From positions 62,001 through 126,000 of the forward strand of contig CAIXZH010000047.1 in the NCBI GenBank assembly GCA_903923905.1: DNA of 64,000 bases, given 5' to 3'. Numbering within the stretch: position 1 is the first letter of the stretch; each line of letters opens with the position of its first letter. This document shows, in pieces, positions 26,176 to 35,289 of this stretch. Made by a program: the position numbers and the translations under genes. The DNA is from an uncultured Bacteroidia bacterium (GTDB lineage Bacteria; Bacteroidota; Bacteroidia; Bacteroidales; Prolixibacteraceae). The notes beneath the pieces were generated by a model. It did not search any database. It saw nothing but the letters and a program-made list of their open reading frames with translations, and was not told the origin of the DNA.

Positions 26176-29100
26176 ATGAGATATAATCAACTAATTTTGC
26201 TTTTTATCCTATTCCTGATCTCCATTTCCCAAACCTATTCGGAAGTAAATCACAGTGAATCATTCTATAGGAAGAAACTGACGGATGCAGAAGCGGTGTA
26301 CTTTTCGTCGGATAATTATAAGATCACCTCTGACGGGAAAACCGATATTTCTAATCTGCTTCAAGGCGCGATCAATAAATTGAAGCTGGAAAAGAATTTT
26401 GGAATTATCTTCATCCCGGATGGAACCTATACCATTTCGAAAACAATCTACGTTCCGGCAGCAATCAGGCTGATTGGTTATGGGCAAAAACGCCCGGTGA
26501 TTGTCTTAAAAAAGAACTCACCCGGATACCAGACACCAGTCCTCTCCGATAAGGGAGAAGCAAATTACATGTTCTGGTTTACCAGCAGTGTTGCAGAACC
26601 ACAAAAACCGGTAAACGATGCCGGGGCCGGAACATTTTACAGCGCATTATCGAATATTGATCTGAAAATTGAAGACGGAAATCCCGAAGCAGTGGCATTA
26701 AGGACCCATTATGCCCAGCACAGTTTCATCTCTCATTGCGATATTTCAATCGGCAAGGGGAAAGCGGGAATGTTTGATGTGGGGAATGAAATGGAAGATG
26801 TCGGGTTTTATGGAGGTGATTATGGAATTTATACGACCAAAGCATCTCCCGGCTGGCAGTTTATGATGATCGACACACGGTTTGAGGGTCAGCGCAAGGC
26901 GGCTATAAAAACCAGGGAAGCGGGATTAACGATTATCCGGATGTCCGTGAAGAATGTTCCAAGGGTAATTGCGGTAGAGTCCAATTTCTGGGAAAAACTG
27001 TTCATGGAAGATTGCCAGTTTGTGAATGTATCAGATCCGGCGATTTCATTTGATAATGAAGAGAATGCCAATATGCAGGTCAACCTGCGGAATATCACCT
27101 GTCAGAATGTTCCGGTGCTGGTGAAGTATTTCAAGAGTAACCGCCAAACTGCAGCTCCGGCAAAAATCTACAGGGTCAGGAAGTTCATTTATGGTTTACA
27201 AATGAATGATCTGGACCAGACCCCACGAACGGAGACCACCTATGATCCTGAAAATCTAAGTAAACTACCTCTTCCGGCGCATTCGGATATTCCGGAATTT
27301 TCCGTCATTGAATCATGGGTAAACCTCAGGACGCTTGGTGCAAAAGGTGATGGTGAAACTAACGATACAAAAATTATCCAGGAGGCCATTGAAAATCATG
27401 ATAACATTTACGTACCTCAGGGAATCTACCGGATAAGTGAAACAATCAGACTAAAACCAAATACCAATATGATCGGTTTACACCCCATCGCAACCCAGTT
27501 TGTGATTGGAGAAAGCACACCTGCTTTTAGTGGTTTCGGCGCTCCGGCTCCTATAATTGAAGCGCCAAAGGGTGGAAAAAATATTCTCAGCGGAATCGGT
27601 CTTTCAACAGGTGAATACAATTACCGGGCCTTAGCCTGTAAGTGGATGGCTGGTGAAAAGTCGTTGTTGAATGACGTGAAGTTCATAGGCGGTCATGGGT
27701 CCATGCGCAAATGGCCTTACGTTCCATGGCGCGGTTATGGGGAGGCCGGGGAAAAACCGGCACAGGTTCAGGGGCCTGACCCTGCCTGGGATACTCAGTA
27801 CTGGAGTTTGTGGATCACAAATGGCGGTGGGGGCACCTTAAAAAATATCTGGACAGCCAACAGCTATGCCACATCTGGCATTTATGTATCAAACACCTCA
27901 ACCCCATCGCAGATTTATGCGTTGTCGGTGGAGCATCACGTCAGAAATGAAGTGCGGTTTGATCACGTTTCGAACTGGAAAGTTTATGCCCTTCAGCTGG
28001 AGGAGGAGAGCCGCGAAGGACCCCAGTGTCAGCCCATGGAGGTGATAGACTGCTCCGACCTGTTATTTGCAAATCTTTACATGTTCAGGGTAATCCGGGT
28101 TAAGACACCCTATCCTTATTCGGTCCGGACCTGGGACTGCCGGAATAGCGAAATGGTGAATGTCCATAATTACAGCCAGGTAAAATATACAACAGACAAT
28201 CCTGTTTACGACATAAATACGAATACGGAGGTGCGTCCTGCGGAATTTGCCCGGTTGCAAATCAGCGGAGAAACTCCAAAAAACTGGGATACGGAATCTT
28301 CAAAAAAGGTGAAGACCCTCGCTTCCGGTTTTGAGTTTGCCGAAGGGATGTGCAGTGACTCAAAGGGGAATATCTATTTCGCCGAACAGCGGATGAAACG
28401 GATTTACAAATGGTGCGCAGAAACCAATTCGCTCCGGTTGCTCGCCGATTTTCCATGGGAACCCTTGTCGCTTGGATGTGATTCCAAAGATAATCTGCTG
28501 GTTGTTTTCAGGTACAACCCGCAATTTGGCAACCTGGTAAATGGCGTGCAGGAAAAATTCGAAAATCCTGCCGATGCTTCAGGGACCTCTTTCAGCGGAT
28601 GGGGGAACTCTGGGTTTGGAACTTTGGTCTACTCAATCAATCCAAATCATCCTGATGAAACGATTCAACTCCTGGAGAAGGTTCCGATAGAATCGGTCAA
28701 ACATGTTATCAAAGCGTTATATCCTTCCAACCGATGGAGAGACGGTCATGATTTTAATTCGGTATCAGTCAACAGAAACGAGTTTTGCTACGTAGCACCG
28801 GATGGGGTTACCATTATTCCTGTCTGCTTTGATCTTGCCCGTGCGACTTCACTGATTGAAGCCTCTCCCGGAAAACCATTGTATGCATCTGACGAATATA
28901 ACAAACGAACGGTCCGACTCGATGTCGATGCGCATGGATACCTGTCGAACCTTTCCTATTTTGCTGAAAAAGGGGAATTTAATGCCATAACTGATACTAA
29001 AGGAAATGTATATGTGGCCGAAGGAGAGGTGTATATTTATGATACAAAAGGTCAGCAATCAGGGATGATCCATATTCCTGAAAGACCATCATCCATGGCA

Positions 29101-29178
29101 TTCGGGGGAAAAGATCATAGCACGCTTTTTGTTTCCGGACGATCGGGATTATATTCCGTAAATACCAACCTTAAATAG
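26176..29178 (+). CDS. Secreted beta-helix (pectate-lyase-3/GH55-like) plus SMP-30 propeller protein
   Basis: 1000 residues with signal peptide MRYNQLILLFILFLISISQTYS. Two tandem segments begin in the way of pectate-lyase-3 (GH55-like) beta-helices: ISNLLQGAINKLK...GIIFIPDGTYTIS at about 60-90, and NLRTLGAKGDGETNDTKIIQEAIEN at about 382-405, the double-helix layout of GH55 exo-beta-1,3-glucanases. From about residue 710 an SMP-30/gluconolactonase-type propeller follows (ASGFEFAEGMCSDSKGNIYFAEQ and AITDTKGNVYVAEGEVYIYD). The join of the two enzyme classes in one chain is uncommon. It is separated from the GH5 gene by 9 bp. Substrate is probably a beta-glucan or other extracellular glycan. Confidence 0.78.
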   Translation: MRYNQLILLFILFLISISQTYSEVNHSESFYRKKLTDAEAVYFSSDNYKITSDGKTDISNLLQGAINKLKLEKNFGIIFIPDGTYTISKTIYVPAAIRLIGYGQKRPVIVLKKNSPGYQTPVLSDKGEANYMFWFTSSVAEPQKPVNDAGAGTFYSALSNIDLKIEDGNPEAVALRTHYAQHSFISHCDISIGKGKAGMFDVGNEMEDVGFYGGDYGIYTTKASPGWQFMMIDTRFEGQRKAAIKTREAGLTIIRMSVKNVPRVIAVESNFWEKLFMEDCQFVNVSDPAISFDNEENANMQVNLRNITCQNVPVLVKYFKSNRQTAAPAKIYRVRKFIYGLQMNDLDQTPRTETTYDPENLSKLPLPAHSDIPEFSVIESWVNLRTLGAKGDGETNDTKIIQEAIENHDNIYVPQGIYRISETIRLKPNTNMIGLHPIATQFVIGESTPAFSGFGAPAPIIEAPKGGKNILSGIGLSTGEYNYRALACKWMAGEKSLLNDVKFIGGHGSMRKWPYVPWRGYGEAGEKPAQVQGPDPAWDTQYWSLWITNGGGGTLKNIWTANSYATSGIYVSNTSTPSQIYALSVEHHVRNEVRFDHVSNWKVYALQLEEESREGPQCQPMEVIDCSDLLFANLYMFRVIRVKTPYPYSVRTWDCRNSEMVNVHNYSQVKYTTDNPVYDINTNTEVRPAEFARLQISGETPKNWDTESSKKVKTLASGFEFAEGMCSDSKGNIYFAEQRMKRIYKWCAETNSLRLLADFPWEPLSLGCDSKDNLLVVFRYNPQFGNLVNGVQEKFENPADASGTSFSGWGNSGFGTLVYSINPNHPDETIQLLEKVPIESVKHVIKALYPSNRWRDGHDFNSVSVNRNEFCYVAPDGVTIIPVCFDLARATSLIEASPGKPLYASDEYNKRTVRLDVDAHGYLSNLSYFAEKGEFNAITDTKGNVYVAEGEVYIYDTKGQQSGMIHIPERPSSMAFGGKDHSTLFVSGRSGLYSVNTNLK

Positions 29179-29187
29179 CCTGAAGAG

Positions 29188-30831
29188 ATGAGAAATCACA
29201 ATTGGATTAACTTTCTGAAATACTCATTTTCATTGATTCTCGTCCTTTGTTTTATTCAAAAGACTAACGCACAATCATTTTTGCACACACAGGGAAAAGC
29301 GATTGTCGATGAAAGCGGTAAGAAAATTCTACTGCGTGGGGTAGGTCTTGGAAACTGGATGCTCCCCGAAGGATACATGTGGAAATTTGGCAAGGATGGC
29401 GACCGTCCCCGTAAAATTGAAAAGGTTGTCTCCGATCTTATTGGTATAGACAAAGCTGATAAGTTCTGGAAATCGTTTCGCGAAAATTATATCACGGAAG
29501 CAGACATCAGGCGAATTGCTGAGTTGGGCTATAATTCGGTCCGCCCCGCATTGAATGCAAGGCTTTTCCTAACCGAAGGAGAAAACAATCAAGTTGTGGA
29601 CGAAGGGTTTATGCTCCTTGACAACCTGGTTTCATGGTGTAAAAAGTATAATTTGTATGTGATTATCGATATGCATGCGGCACCCGGCGGGCAAACGGGA
29701 CAGAATATCGATGACAGTCCAAATAATGAGCCTGAATTGTTTATGAATCCCAAAAACCAGGATTTGCTTGAACAACTCTGGGTTAAAATAGCAGAAAGAT
29801 ACAAGGATGAACCCACTGTGGCTGCCTATGATTTATTGAATGAACCGTTGCCCGAAATGACAGGTGCTGCAGCCAAATACAAAGATCAGCTGGTCCCGGT
29901 TTATGAGCGATTGATAAAAGCTATCCGTGCAGTGGACAAAAAACACATGATTACCCTGGAGGGTTATAACTGGGCCAATAACTGGTCAAATTTCGGTAAG
30001 CAACTGGACAACAACGTAGTTTACCAGTTCCACTATTATTGCTGGAACCGCCCCGATCAGCTGAACGATATTAGCCATTTCCTCGAAAAGCAGCAACAGC
30101 TCAACGCCCCGGTCTGGGTGGGTGAAACCGGTGAAAAAGACAATGCCATCTATTTTGCGACCACCCAGTATCTCGAAAAAAATAACATCGGCTGGTCGTT
30201 CTGGCCCTGGAAAAAGATGGATACCAAAAACACCCCCTATTCCATCAAGACTCCGTCGGGATGGAATGAAATTGTTGCCTTTACTAAAACCGGGAAAAAA
30301 CCGGCCTCCACCGTTGATGCAAAAAAGATTTTCAATGAGTTTCTCGAAAACATCCGGCTTAAAAACTGTGTCTATTATCCCGACGTGGTTAATGCGATGT
30401 TCAGACGACTTCCTGTCAGGATTGAAGCTGAAAACTATGGTCATGACGGCTACCTGAAATCCTACTTTGTTAAGGATACACTAAAAAAATCAAAGACCTA
30501 CCGTATTAATGAGCCGGTTCCGGTTGATATTACAGGAAAAGACAAATCGGGACAATGCATCAAATTAGCTTCCGGTGAATGGGTGATTTATAACTGCTAC
30601 TCGAGTTCAAACTCAGCGAAAAGTCTGACGATCAGGGCAAAGGCGTCGGAGCAACCTGCACAGATTATCCTCTCGGTGAACGGAACCAGTGCTACCCTTA
30701 AAATCGGATCGGCTGATTGGGCAGACTTCAGAATAAAACTGAATACTCTTCAGTTTGTTCAGGGAGAAAATCTGCTGAAGGTACTGGTCAAAAGTGTAAA
30801 TATACAGCTTGACTGGATCGATATTCAATGA
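29188..30831 (+). CDS. GH5-family glycoside hydrolase with C-terminal carbohydrate-binding module
   Basis: 547 residues, signal peptide 1-29. The catalytic (beta/alpha)8 barrel starts ILLRGVGLGNWMLPEGYMW, has YDLLNEP at about 213-219 (acid/base Glu) and WVGETGE at about 309-315 (nucleophile Glu), and NNIGWSFWPWKKMD near 335. The opening resembles GH5 exo-beta-1,3-glucanases and chitosanase-type subfamilies more than classic cellulases. From about 405 a CBM6/CBM35-like module begins (VRIEAENYGHDGYLKSYF) and runs to the end. It overlaps the next gene by 4 bp (ATGA), so the two are co-translated. Exact polysaccharide is not determined. Confidence 0.85.
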   Translation: MRNHNWINFLKYSFSLILVLCFIQKTNAQSFLHTQGKAIVDESGKKILLRGVGLGNWMLPEGYMWKFGKDGDRPRKIEKVVSDLIGIDKADKFWKSFRENYITEADIRRIAELGYNSVRPALNARLFLTEGENNQVVDEGFMLLDNLVSWCKKYNLYVIIDMHAAPGGQTGQNIDDSPNNEPELFMNPKNQDLLEQLWVKIAERYKDEPTVAAYDLLNEPLPEMTGAAAKYKDQLVPVYERLIKAIRAVDKKHMITLEGYNWANNWSNFGKQLDNNVVYQFHYYCWNRPDQLNDISHFLEKQQQLNAPVWVGETGEKDNAIYFATTQYLEKNNIGWSFWPWKKMDTKNTPYSIKTPSGWNEIVAFTKTGKKPASTVDAKKIFNEFLENIRLKNCVYYPDVVNAMFRRLPVRIEAENYGHDGYLKSYFVKDTLKKSKTYRINEPVPVDITGKDKSGQCIKLASGEWVIYNCYSSSNSAKSLTIRAKASEQPAQIILSVNGTSATLKIGSADWADFRIKLNTLQFVQGENLLKVLVKSVNIQLDWIDIQ

Positions 30832-33374
30832 AAACACAGACAAAAAACGTTATGAGCACTCCGGGAACATCGATTAAAATTGGGGTATTACTATTCACAT
30901 TGTTATTCATGGCAGGTTTGGATCACGTTGCAGCCCAACAAAGAGCTTTTAAAGTTCTGGTTGTTGCCTCTGCCGATCCCGATCACGATCCGATGATTAT
31001 CCAGGCAAAACCCTTTCTCGAAAAGATTGCAGCTGAAAATCACTTTCTGCTCGATTTCACCCGCGACTCCCGGCTTATAAATGATGAAAATCTGAACCAA
31101 TACCAGGTTATTGTCCAGTTGCACCTGGCACCCTTCGACATGAACCGGAGTGAGCAGATGGCCTTGCAGCATTTTATCTCGCGTGGCAAAGGTTGGGTTG
31201 GGGTCCATGCCGCCGGCCTCACCGGGAAACAATTTCTGGGTCCAAACACCCCCTACTGGCAATGGTTTGAGAAGTTGATGGGCGGCATAGTTTATTCACC
31301 CCATCCGGCTAAGCAGATAGGGGTTTTGGATGTGGAGGACCGCACTCATCCCGTTATGAAAAACCTTCCGGCCTCATTTAGCATCCTAGATGAGTGGTAT
31401 GAATTTGACAGGAGTCCCAGGCCCAGGGTTCATGTACTGGCGACGGCGCGGGAAAGTTCCTACAAACAGGTTATACCCATGGGAGACCACCCTATAATCT
31501 GGACAAATCCCGATTATGACCGGGCTATTTATATCGGCATCGGGCATGATGTTTCGGCCTGCGAAAATCCAAATTTCGCGATCCTGATGCGCGATGCCAT
31601 TTTCTGGGCTGCATCACCGGTTCCGGACAAAGAGCAAGTCAAACTTGATCATTCACTCAATCAAAAGATTACCATTTTAAATAACCAGGTGGCCTTCGAT
31701 CTGAAAGGACCCAAGAGGGCCATTGTAAAGAGTGATGAACCCCTCCCCGAATCAACTGCTTTTGACCTTGTTGACGCTTTGACCTTTGAAAAGGTTTTCT
31801 CAGGAAGACTGTCTCCGGCCATCGAGGTAAAAGAATGGTTTCCAGGAGTATTTTATTCAAAGGCAGATTTCTCTTCCTTTGAGAAACCGGGATTGTATAC
31901 AATTGTAATCAGAAAAGAGGGCAAAGCATATTCATCCTATGATTTTAAGATTGATGATCAGGCCATTGGGAAAACAGCCATTCCTGCCATTATCAATTTC
32001 TTTTCCCATCAGCGATCCAATTCACCCCAGGAAATTGAGGCCGACAAGCACCTCCGGCTTTATGGAAGTGACAAAACGGTCGATTTACATGGCGGATGGT
32101 GTGATGCATCGGGTGACATCAGCAAATATTTTTCCCATCTGGCCTATACCAATTTCATGTCGCCACAGCAGATACCTATGGTCACCTGGTCATTGGCAAA
32201 TACGGCTGAAACTACAACCAAACTTCTGAAGGAGATTAAGGCAGAAGAGCCGTTAATCAGTGAGGCGCTTTACGGGGCCGATTATATCCTGAGGTCACTT
32301 GCGCCAGAAGGTTATTTTTACATGACCGTTTTTTCTTATTTCAATAAAGACCCCAGTGCCAGGCGTGTCGTAGGATTACTCGCCGACAGCAAAACGACTT
32401 CGGATTATCAATGCGCTTTCCGGGAAGGGGGCGGAATGGCAATCGCAGCCCTGGCCCGCATTTCACAATGGAAAAGGGATGGGGATTTTACCTCTGCCCA
32501 GTATCTTGCCGGGGCTGAAATGGGGTTCGCCCATCTTCTTGTCAACAGCACCAAATACGCTGACGATGGAAAAGACAATATAATCGATGATTATTGCGCA
32601 CTTATGGCAGCCTCCGAATTGTGGATTGCAACCGGCAAGGTTTTATACTGCGTTGAAGCCCGTAAACGGGCCAAAAACCTCGCCCGACGAATGACTCCCG
32701 ATGGATACTTTCTGGCCAATGATGCCAATCGTCCGTTCTGGCATGCATCCGATGCAGGCTTACCCGTTATTGCCCTGGCACGGTACCTTGATGTTGAAAA
32801 AGATCGTGGTTTCCGTAAATCAGCACTTGAAACCATTAAAAAAGTGCTCGATTACAATCTGAGAATTACCGGTGAAGTGCCTAATCCGTTTGGCTATCCG
32901 CGTCAGAGTTTCCTCTACAAAGGAAAAGTTCAAGACGGCTTTTTTATTCCTCACGAAAATGAAAGTGGTTGGTGGTGGCAGGGGGAAGATGCACGGTTAG
33001 GCTCGCTTGCTACGGCGGCTATTATCGGCGGACGACTCGTTTATCCCGGCCATGCCGCATTCGGCGTGAACCAGCAACTGGCGGAATATGCCAGTCACCT
33101 GGTATCATGGGTATTGGGGTGTAATCCATTCAATATCTGCCTGATGTATGGCTACGGCCAAAATAATGTCCCCTATATGAGTTCGATGTACGGACATGGC
33201 TCGGGCAGAGGTGGCATATCGAATGGAATTACGGGGAAAGACGGGGTTGGAGACGGATTGGGCATCGACTTTAAAATGGAAGATCACGGCAATGAATGGC
33301 GCTGGAGTGAACAGTGGATTCCTCACACTGGTTGGTTTCTGCAGGCTGTGGCGGCAATGTCTTCGGATAAATAG
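30828..33374 (+). CDS. ThuA-domain and GH9 glycoside hydrolase fusion
   Basis: 848 residues, secreted (signal region about 14-36). Residues about 40-265 are a ThuA/trehalose-utilisation class I amidotransferase-like fold (FKVLVVASADPDHDP, GKGWVGVHAAGL, PASFSILDEWYEF, HPIIWTNPDYDRAIYIGIGHD). Residues about 280-375 are an Ig-like CelD_N domain. The rest is GH9, with DLHGGWCDASGD at about 419-430 (the DAGD-type catalytic Asp pair) and GNEWRWSEQW near 820 carrying the candidate acid Glu. GH9 includes endoglucanases, cellodextrinases and exo-beta-D-glucosaminidases. A separate ThuA gene follows at 33600. The ThuA-GH9 join is unusual; both domains are clearly present in one frame. Confidence 0.85.
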   Translation: MKTQTKNVMSTPGTSIKIGVLLFTLLFMAGLDHVAAQQRAFKVLVVASADPDHDPMIIQAKPFLEKIAAENHFLLDFTRDSRLINDENLNQYQVIVQLHLAPFDMNRSEQMALQHFISRGKGWVGVHAAGLTGKQFLGPNTPYWQWFEKLMGGIVYSPHPAKQIGVLDVEDRTHPVMKNLPASFSILDEWYEFDRSPRPRVHVLATARESSYKQVIPMGDHPIIWTNPDYDRAIYIGIGHDVSACENPNFAILMRDAIFWAASPVPDKEQVKLDHSLNQKITILNNQVAFDLKGPKRAIVKSDEPLPESTAFDLVDALTFEKVFSGRLSPAIEVKEWFPGVFYSKADFSSFEKPGLYTIVIRKEGKAYSSYDFKIDDQAIGKTAIPAIINFFSHQRSNSPQEIEADKHLRLYGSDKTVDLHGGWCDASGDISKYFSHLAYTNFMSPQQIPMVTWSLANTAETTTKLLKEIKAEEPLISEALYGADYILRSLAPEGYFYMTVFSYFNKDPSARRVVGLLADSKTTSDYQCAFREGGGMAIAALARISQWKRDGDFTSAQYLAGAEMGFAHLLVNSTKYADDGKDNIIDDYCALMAASELWIATGKVLYCVEARKRAKNLARRMTPDGYFLANDANRPFWHASDAGLPVIALARYLDVEKDRGFRKSALETIKKVLDYNLRITGEVPNPFGYPRQSFLYKGKVQDGFFIPHENESGWWWQGEDARLGSLATAAIIGGRLVYPGHAAFGVNQQLAEYASHLVSWVLGCNPFNICLMYGYGQNNVPYMSSMYGHGSGRGGISNGITGKDGVGDGLGIDFKMEDHGNEWRWSEQWIPHTGWFLQAVAAMSSDK

Positions 33375-33388
33375 GAGCTAAAAAGAGG

Positions 33389-33439
33389 ATCTCGCAAAGG
33401 CGCGAAGAAGCAAAGAAAAATTTGGCGGCTTTGCGAGAT
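33389..33439. repeat. Inverted repeat after the ThuA-GH9 gene
   Basis: ATCTCGCAAAG (33389-33399) and its exact complement (33429-33439) around a 29-nt loop that itself contains GCAAAG-like pieces. No T run. It may be a dispersed palindromic repeat or an mRNA end structure. Confidence 0.4.
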
Positions 33440-33599
33440 ATATTCAGACAGACATTTGAGATAACGAAAATTCTTTGCGACTTAGCTCAATCAATTGACG
33501 GATGCGAGATATTTTTTAGGGCAATAATTTATCGATAATACGAATTCCCAGAAAAGCATCAAAAAAAGAATTAAATATACAATTTCCAATAATTCACTT

Positions 33600-34367
33600 A
33601 TGAAAAGCTTATTCATCAAAATGATTGCAATTCTGGGAATGATCATTGCACTTAACGGAAACTCGTTTGCCATATCACCCAAATTTAAAGTGCTCATCCT
33701 TGCCGAACGCGGAGGTTACCATGAAGGTTTTGTCACGGCAGCCCTCGACTGGCTGGACAAACTGGCCGCTGAAAAAGGGTTTGAATTCACGGTAGTCAAT
33801 AACACCGACCTCATCAATCAAGACTATCTCTCTAAATACAAGGTTTTTATGCAAATGAATTATCCGCCATACATGTGGACCGATCAAGCAAAAGCAGCTT
33901 TTATAAAATATATCGAAGAAGGACAAGGCGGCTGGGTCGGTTTTCACCATGCTTCACTTCTGGGCGAATTTGACGGCTATCCGATGTGGAACTGGTTTTC
34001 CGGTTTTATGGGGGGAATCAGGTACAAAAACTATATTGCGGCCACCACATCAGCCAAAGTAAATGTGGAGGAAAACCAACATCCCGTGATGAAAGGGGTT
34101 CCTTCATCCTTTGTAATTCCGGATGAAGAGTGGTATACCTTCGATAAGAATCCCCGGCCAAATGTTCATGTGCTTGCATCGGTGGATGAATCAACTTACA
34201 CCTTAGTTACAGAGATCAAAATGGGAGATCACCCCGTGATCTGGGTCAACGAAAAGGTGAAAGCACGCAATGTCTACTTTCTCATGGGGCACCATGCCCA
34301 CCTGCTCAATTCTGTAGAATTCAAAACGATGGTCACTAATGCTATTATATGGACAGCCGGCCAGTAA
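33600..34367 (+). CDS. ThuA-domain protein, secreted
   Basis: 255 residues with a signal peptide (MKSLFIKMIAILGMIIALNGNSFA) followed by a stand-alone ThuA-like domain: FKVLILAERGGYHEGFV, GGWVGFHHASLLGEFDGY, PSSFVIPDEEWYTFDKNPRP and MGDHPVIWVNEKVKARNVYFLMGHHAHLL. It is a homolog of the N-terminal part of the upstream fusion. ThuA proteins belong to the glutamine-amidotransferase fold without the usual catalytic Cys and have been tied to 3-keto-sugar or trehalose metabolism; the reaction here is unknown. The gene leads into the PTS genes with a 33-bp gap, so it is probably in the same transcript. Confidence 0.85.
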   Translation: MKSLFIKMIAILGMIIALNGNSFAISPKFKVLILAERGGYHEGFVTAALDWLDKLAAEKGFEFTVVNNTDLINQDYLSKYKVFMQMNYPPYMWTDQAKAAFIKYIEEGQGGWVGFHHASLLGEFDGYPMWNWFSGFMGGIRYKNYIAATTSAKVNVEENQHPVMKGVPSSFVIPDEEWYTFDKNPRPNVHVLASVDESTYTLVTEIKMGDHPVIWVNEKVKARNVYFLMGHHAHLLNSVEFKTMVTNAIIWTAGQ

Positions 34368-34400
34368 TCCGGATTCAAATATAAATACAACATTTTAGTT

Positions 34401-34814
34401 ATGCGAAAATACTTAATTGCCACCCACGGAACATTTGCCGGCGGAATCAAATCATCCATCGACCTGATCCTGGGTGAAACTGAAAATGTATTCCTGATCC
34501 AGGCCTATCTGGAGGAGAATAAATCGCTTCAGGAGGAGATTCAGAATGTTCTCAAACAAATCAATCCGGAGGATGAGCTGATTGTATTTACCGATCTGAT
34601 GGGGGGGAGCATCACCAATCAGATCCTTCAATTTGGCCTGAAGGAGAATGTCTACATCCTGGCAGGGGTGAACCTTCCCCTTTTACTCGATATCCTCCTT
34701 GCCCATCCGGAAACTCCGGTCTGTAAGGTTATTGAAACAGGACTTGAAAATGCCAGAGAGCAGATGGTTTTTGTAAATAAACTAATAAATACTAGCAAAG
34801 AGATCTATGATTAA
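34401..34814 (+). CDS. PTS mannose-family EIIA component
   Basis: 137 residues. Mannose-class EIIA domain beginning RKYLIATHGTFAGGI, where His9 is the residue phosphorylated by HPr, with IVFTDLMGGSITNQIL (the GGSP-like segment) further on. It passes phosphate from HPr to EIIB. Its end overlaps the EIIB start by 8 bp. Cytoplasmic. Mannose-class PTS proteins are rare in Bacteroidota. Confidence 0.9.
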   Translation: MRKYLIATHGTFAGGIKSSIDLILGETENVFLIQAYLEENKSLQEEIQNVLKQINPEDELIVFTDLMGGSITNQILQFGLKENVYILAGVNLPLLLDILLAHPETPVCKVIETGLENAREQMVFVNKLINTSKEIYD

Positions 34815-35277
34815 ATTATTACGTATTGACGACCGGCTAGTGCATGGCCAGGTGGCATTCACCTGGGTTTCGGCTTTGGGTATTGACTGTTTAATGGTGG
34901 CCAATGATCAGGTTGCCAAAGACGATTTTCTGAAGTTGACCATGGGACTTGCCAAACTACCTTCGGCCAAATTGTTGATTTTAAACATGCAGAATGCAAT
35001 AACCTGGCTGAATGATCCGAGGAGTAAAAACATGAAGATCCTGATCCTCGTTAATTGTGTGAATGATGCTTTCGTCCTCGCTGAAGGGGTGGCTCAGATT
35101 GAATCGGTCAACTTTGGCGGTATCCGCACAAGAGAGGGAGCGAAACTTATTTCAAAGGCGATCGCGATAACTGAAGAGGATATGGCGGTCATTCATAAAA
35201 TGGCAGAAAAAGGGCTGGAGCTCGAAATCAGGCAGGTTCCGACCGATAAGAAACAAATGGTGCAACATTTAATTTAG
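34807..35277 (+). CDS. PTS mannose-family EIIB component
   Basis: 156 residues, the standard length. LRIDDRLVHGQVAFTWV contains the phosphorylated His14 of mannose/sorbose-class EIIB, and VNFGGIRTREGAKLISKAI is a typical later segment. It takes phosphate from EIIA and gives it to the incoming sugar at EIIC/EIID. It overlaps the EIIA gene and lies 12 bp from the EIIC-EIID gene. The class imports hexoses and amino sugars such as mannose, glucosamine and N-acetylgalactosamine. Confidence 0.92.
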   Translation: MIKLLRIDDRLVHGQVAFTWVSALGIDCLMVANDQVAKDDFLKLTMGLAKLPSAKLLILNMQNAITWLNDPRSKNMKILILVNCVNDAFVLAEGVAQIESVNFGGIRTREGAKLISKAIAITEEDMAVIHKMAEKGLELEIRQVPTDKKQMVQHLI

Positions 35278-35289
35278 GGAGGACTTAAA

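Noticed and set aside
33389-33439. Inverted repeat as an intrinsic terminator of the ThuA-GH9 gene
   Set aside because: No T run follows the stem; listed only as a repeat.
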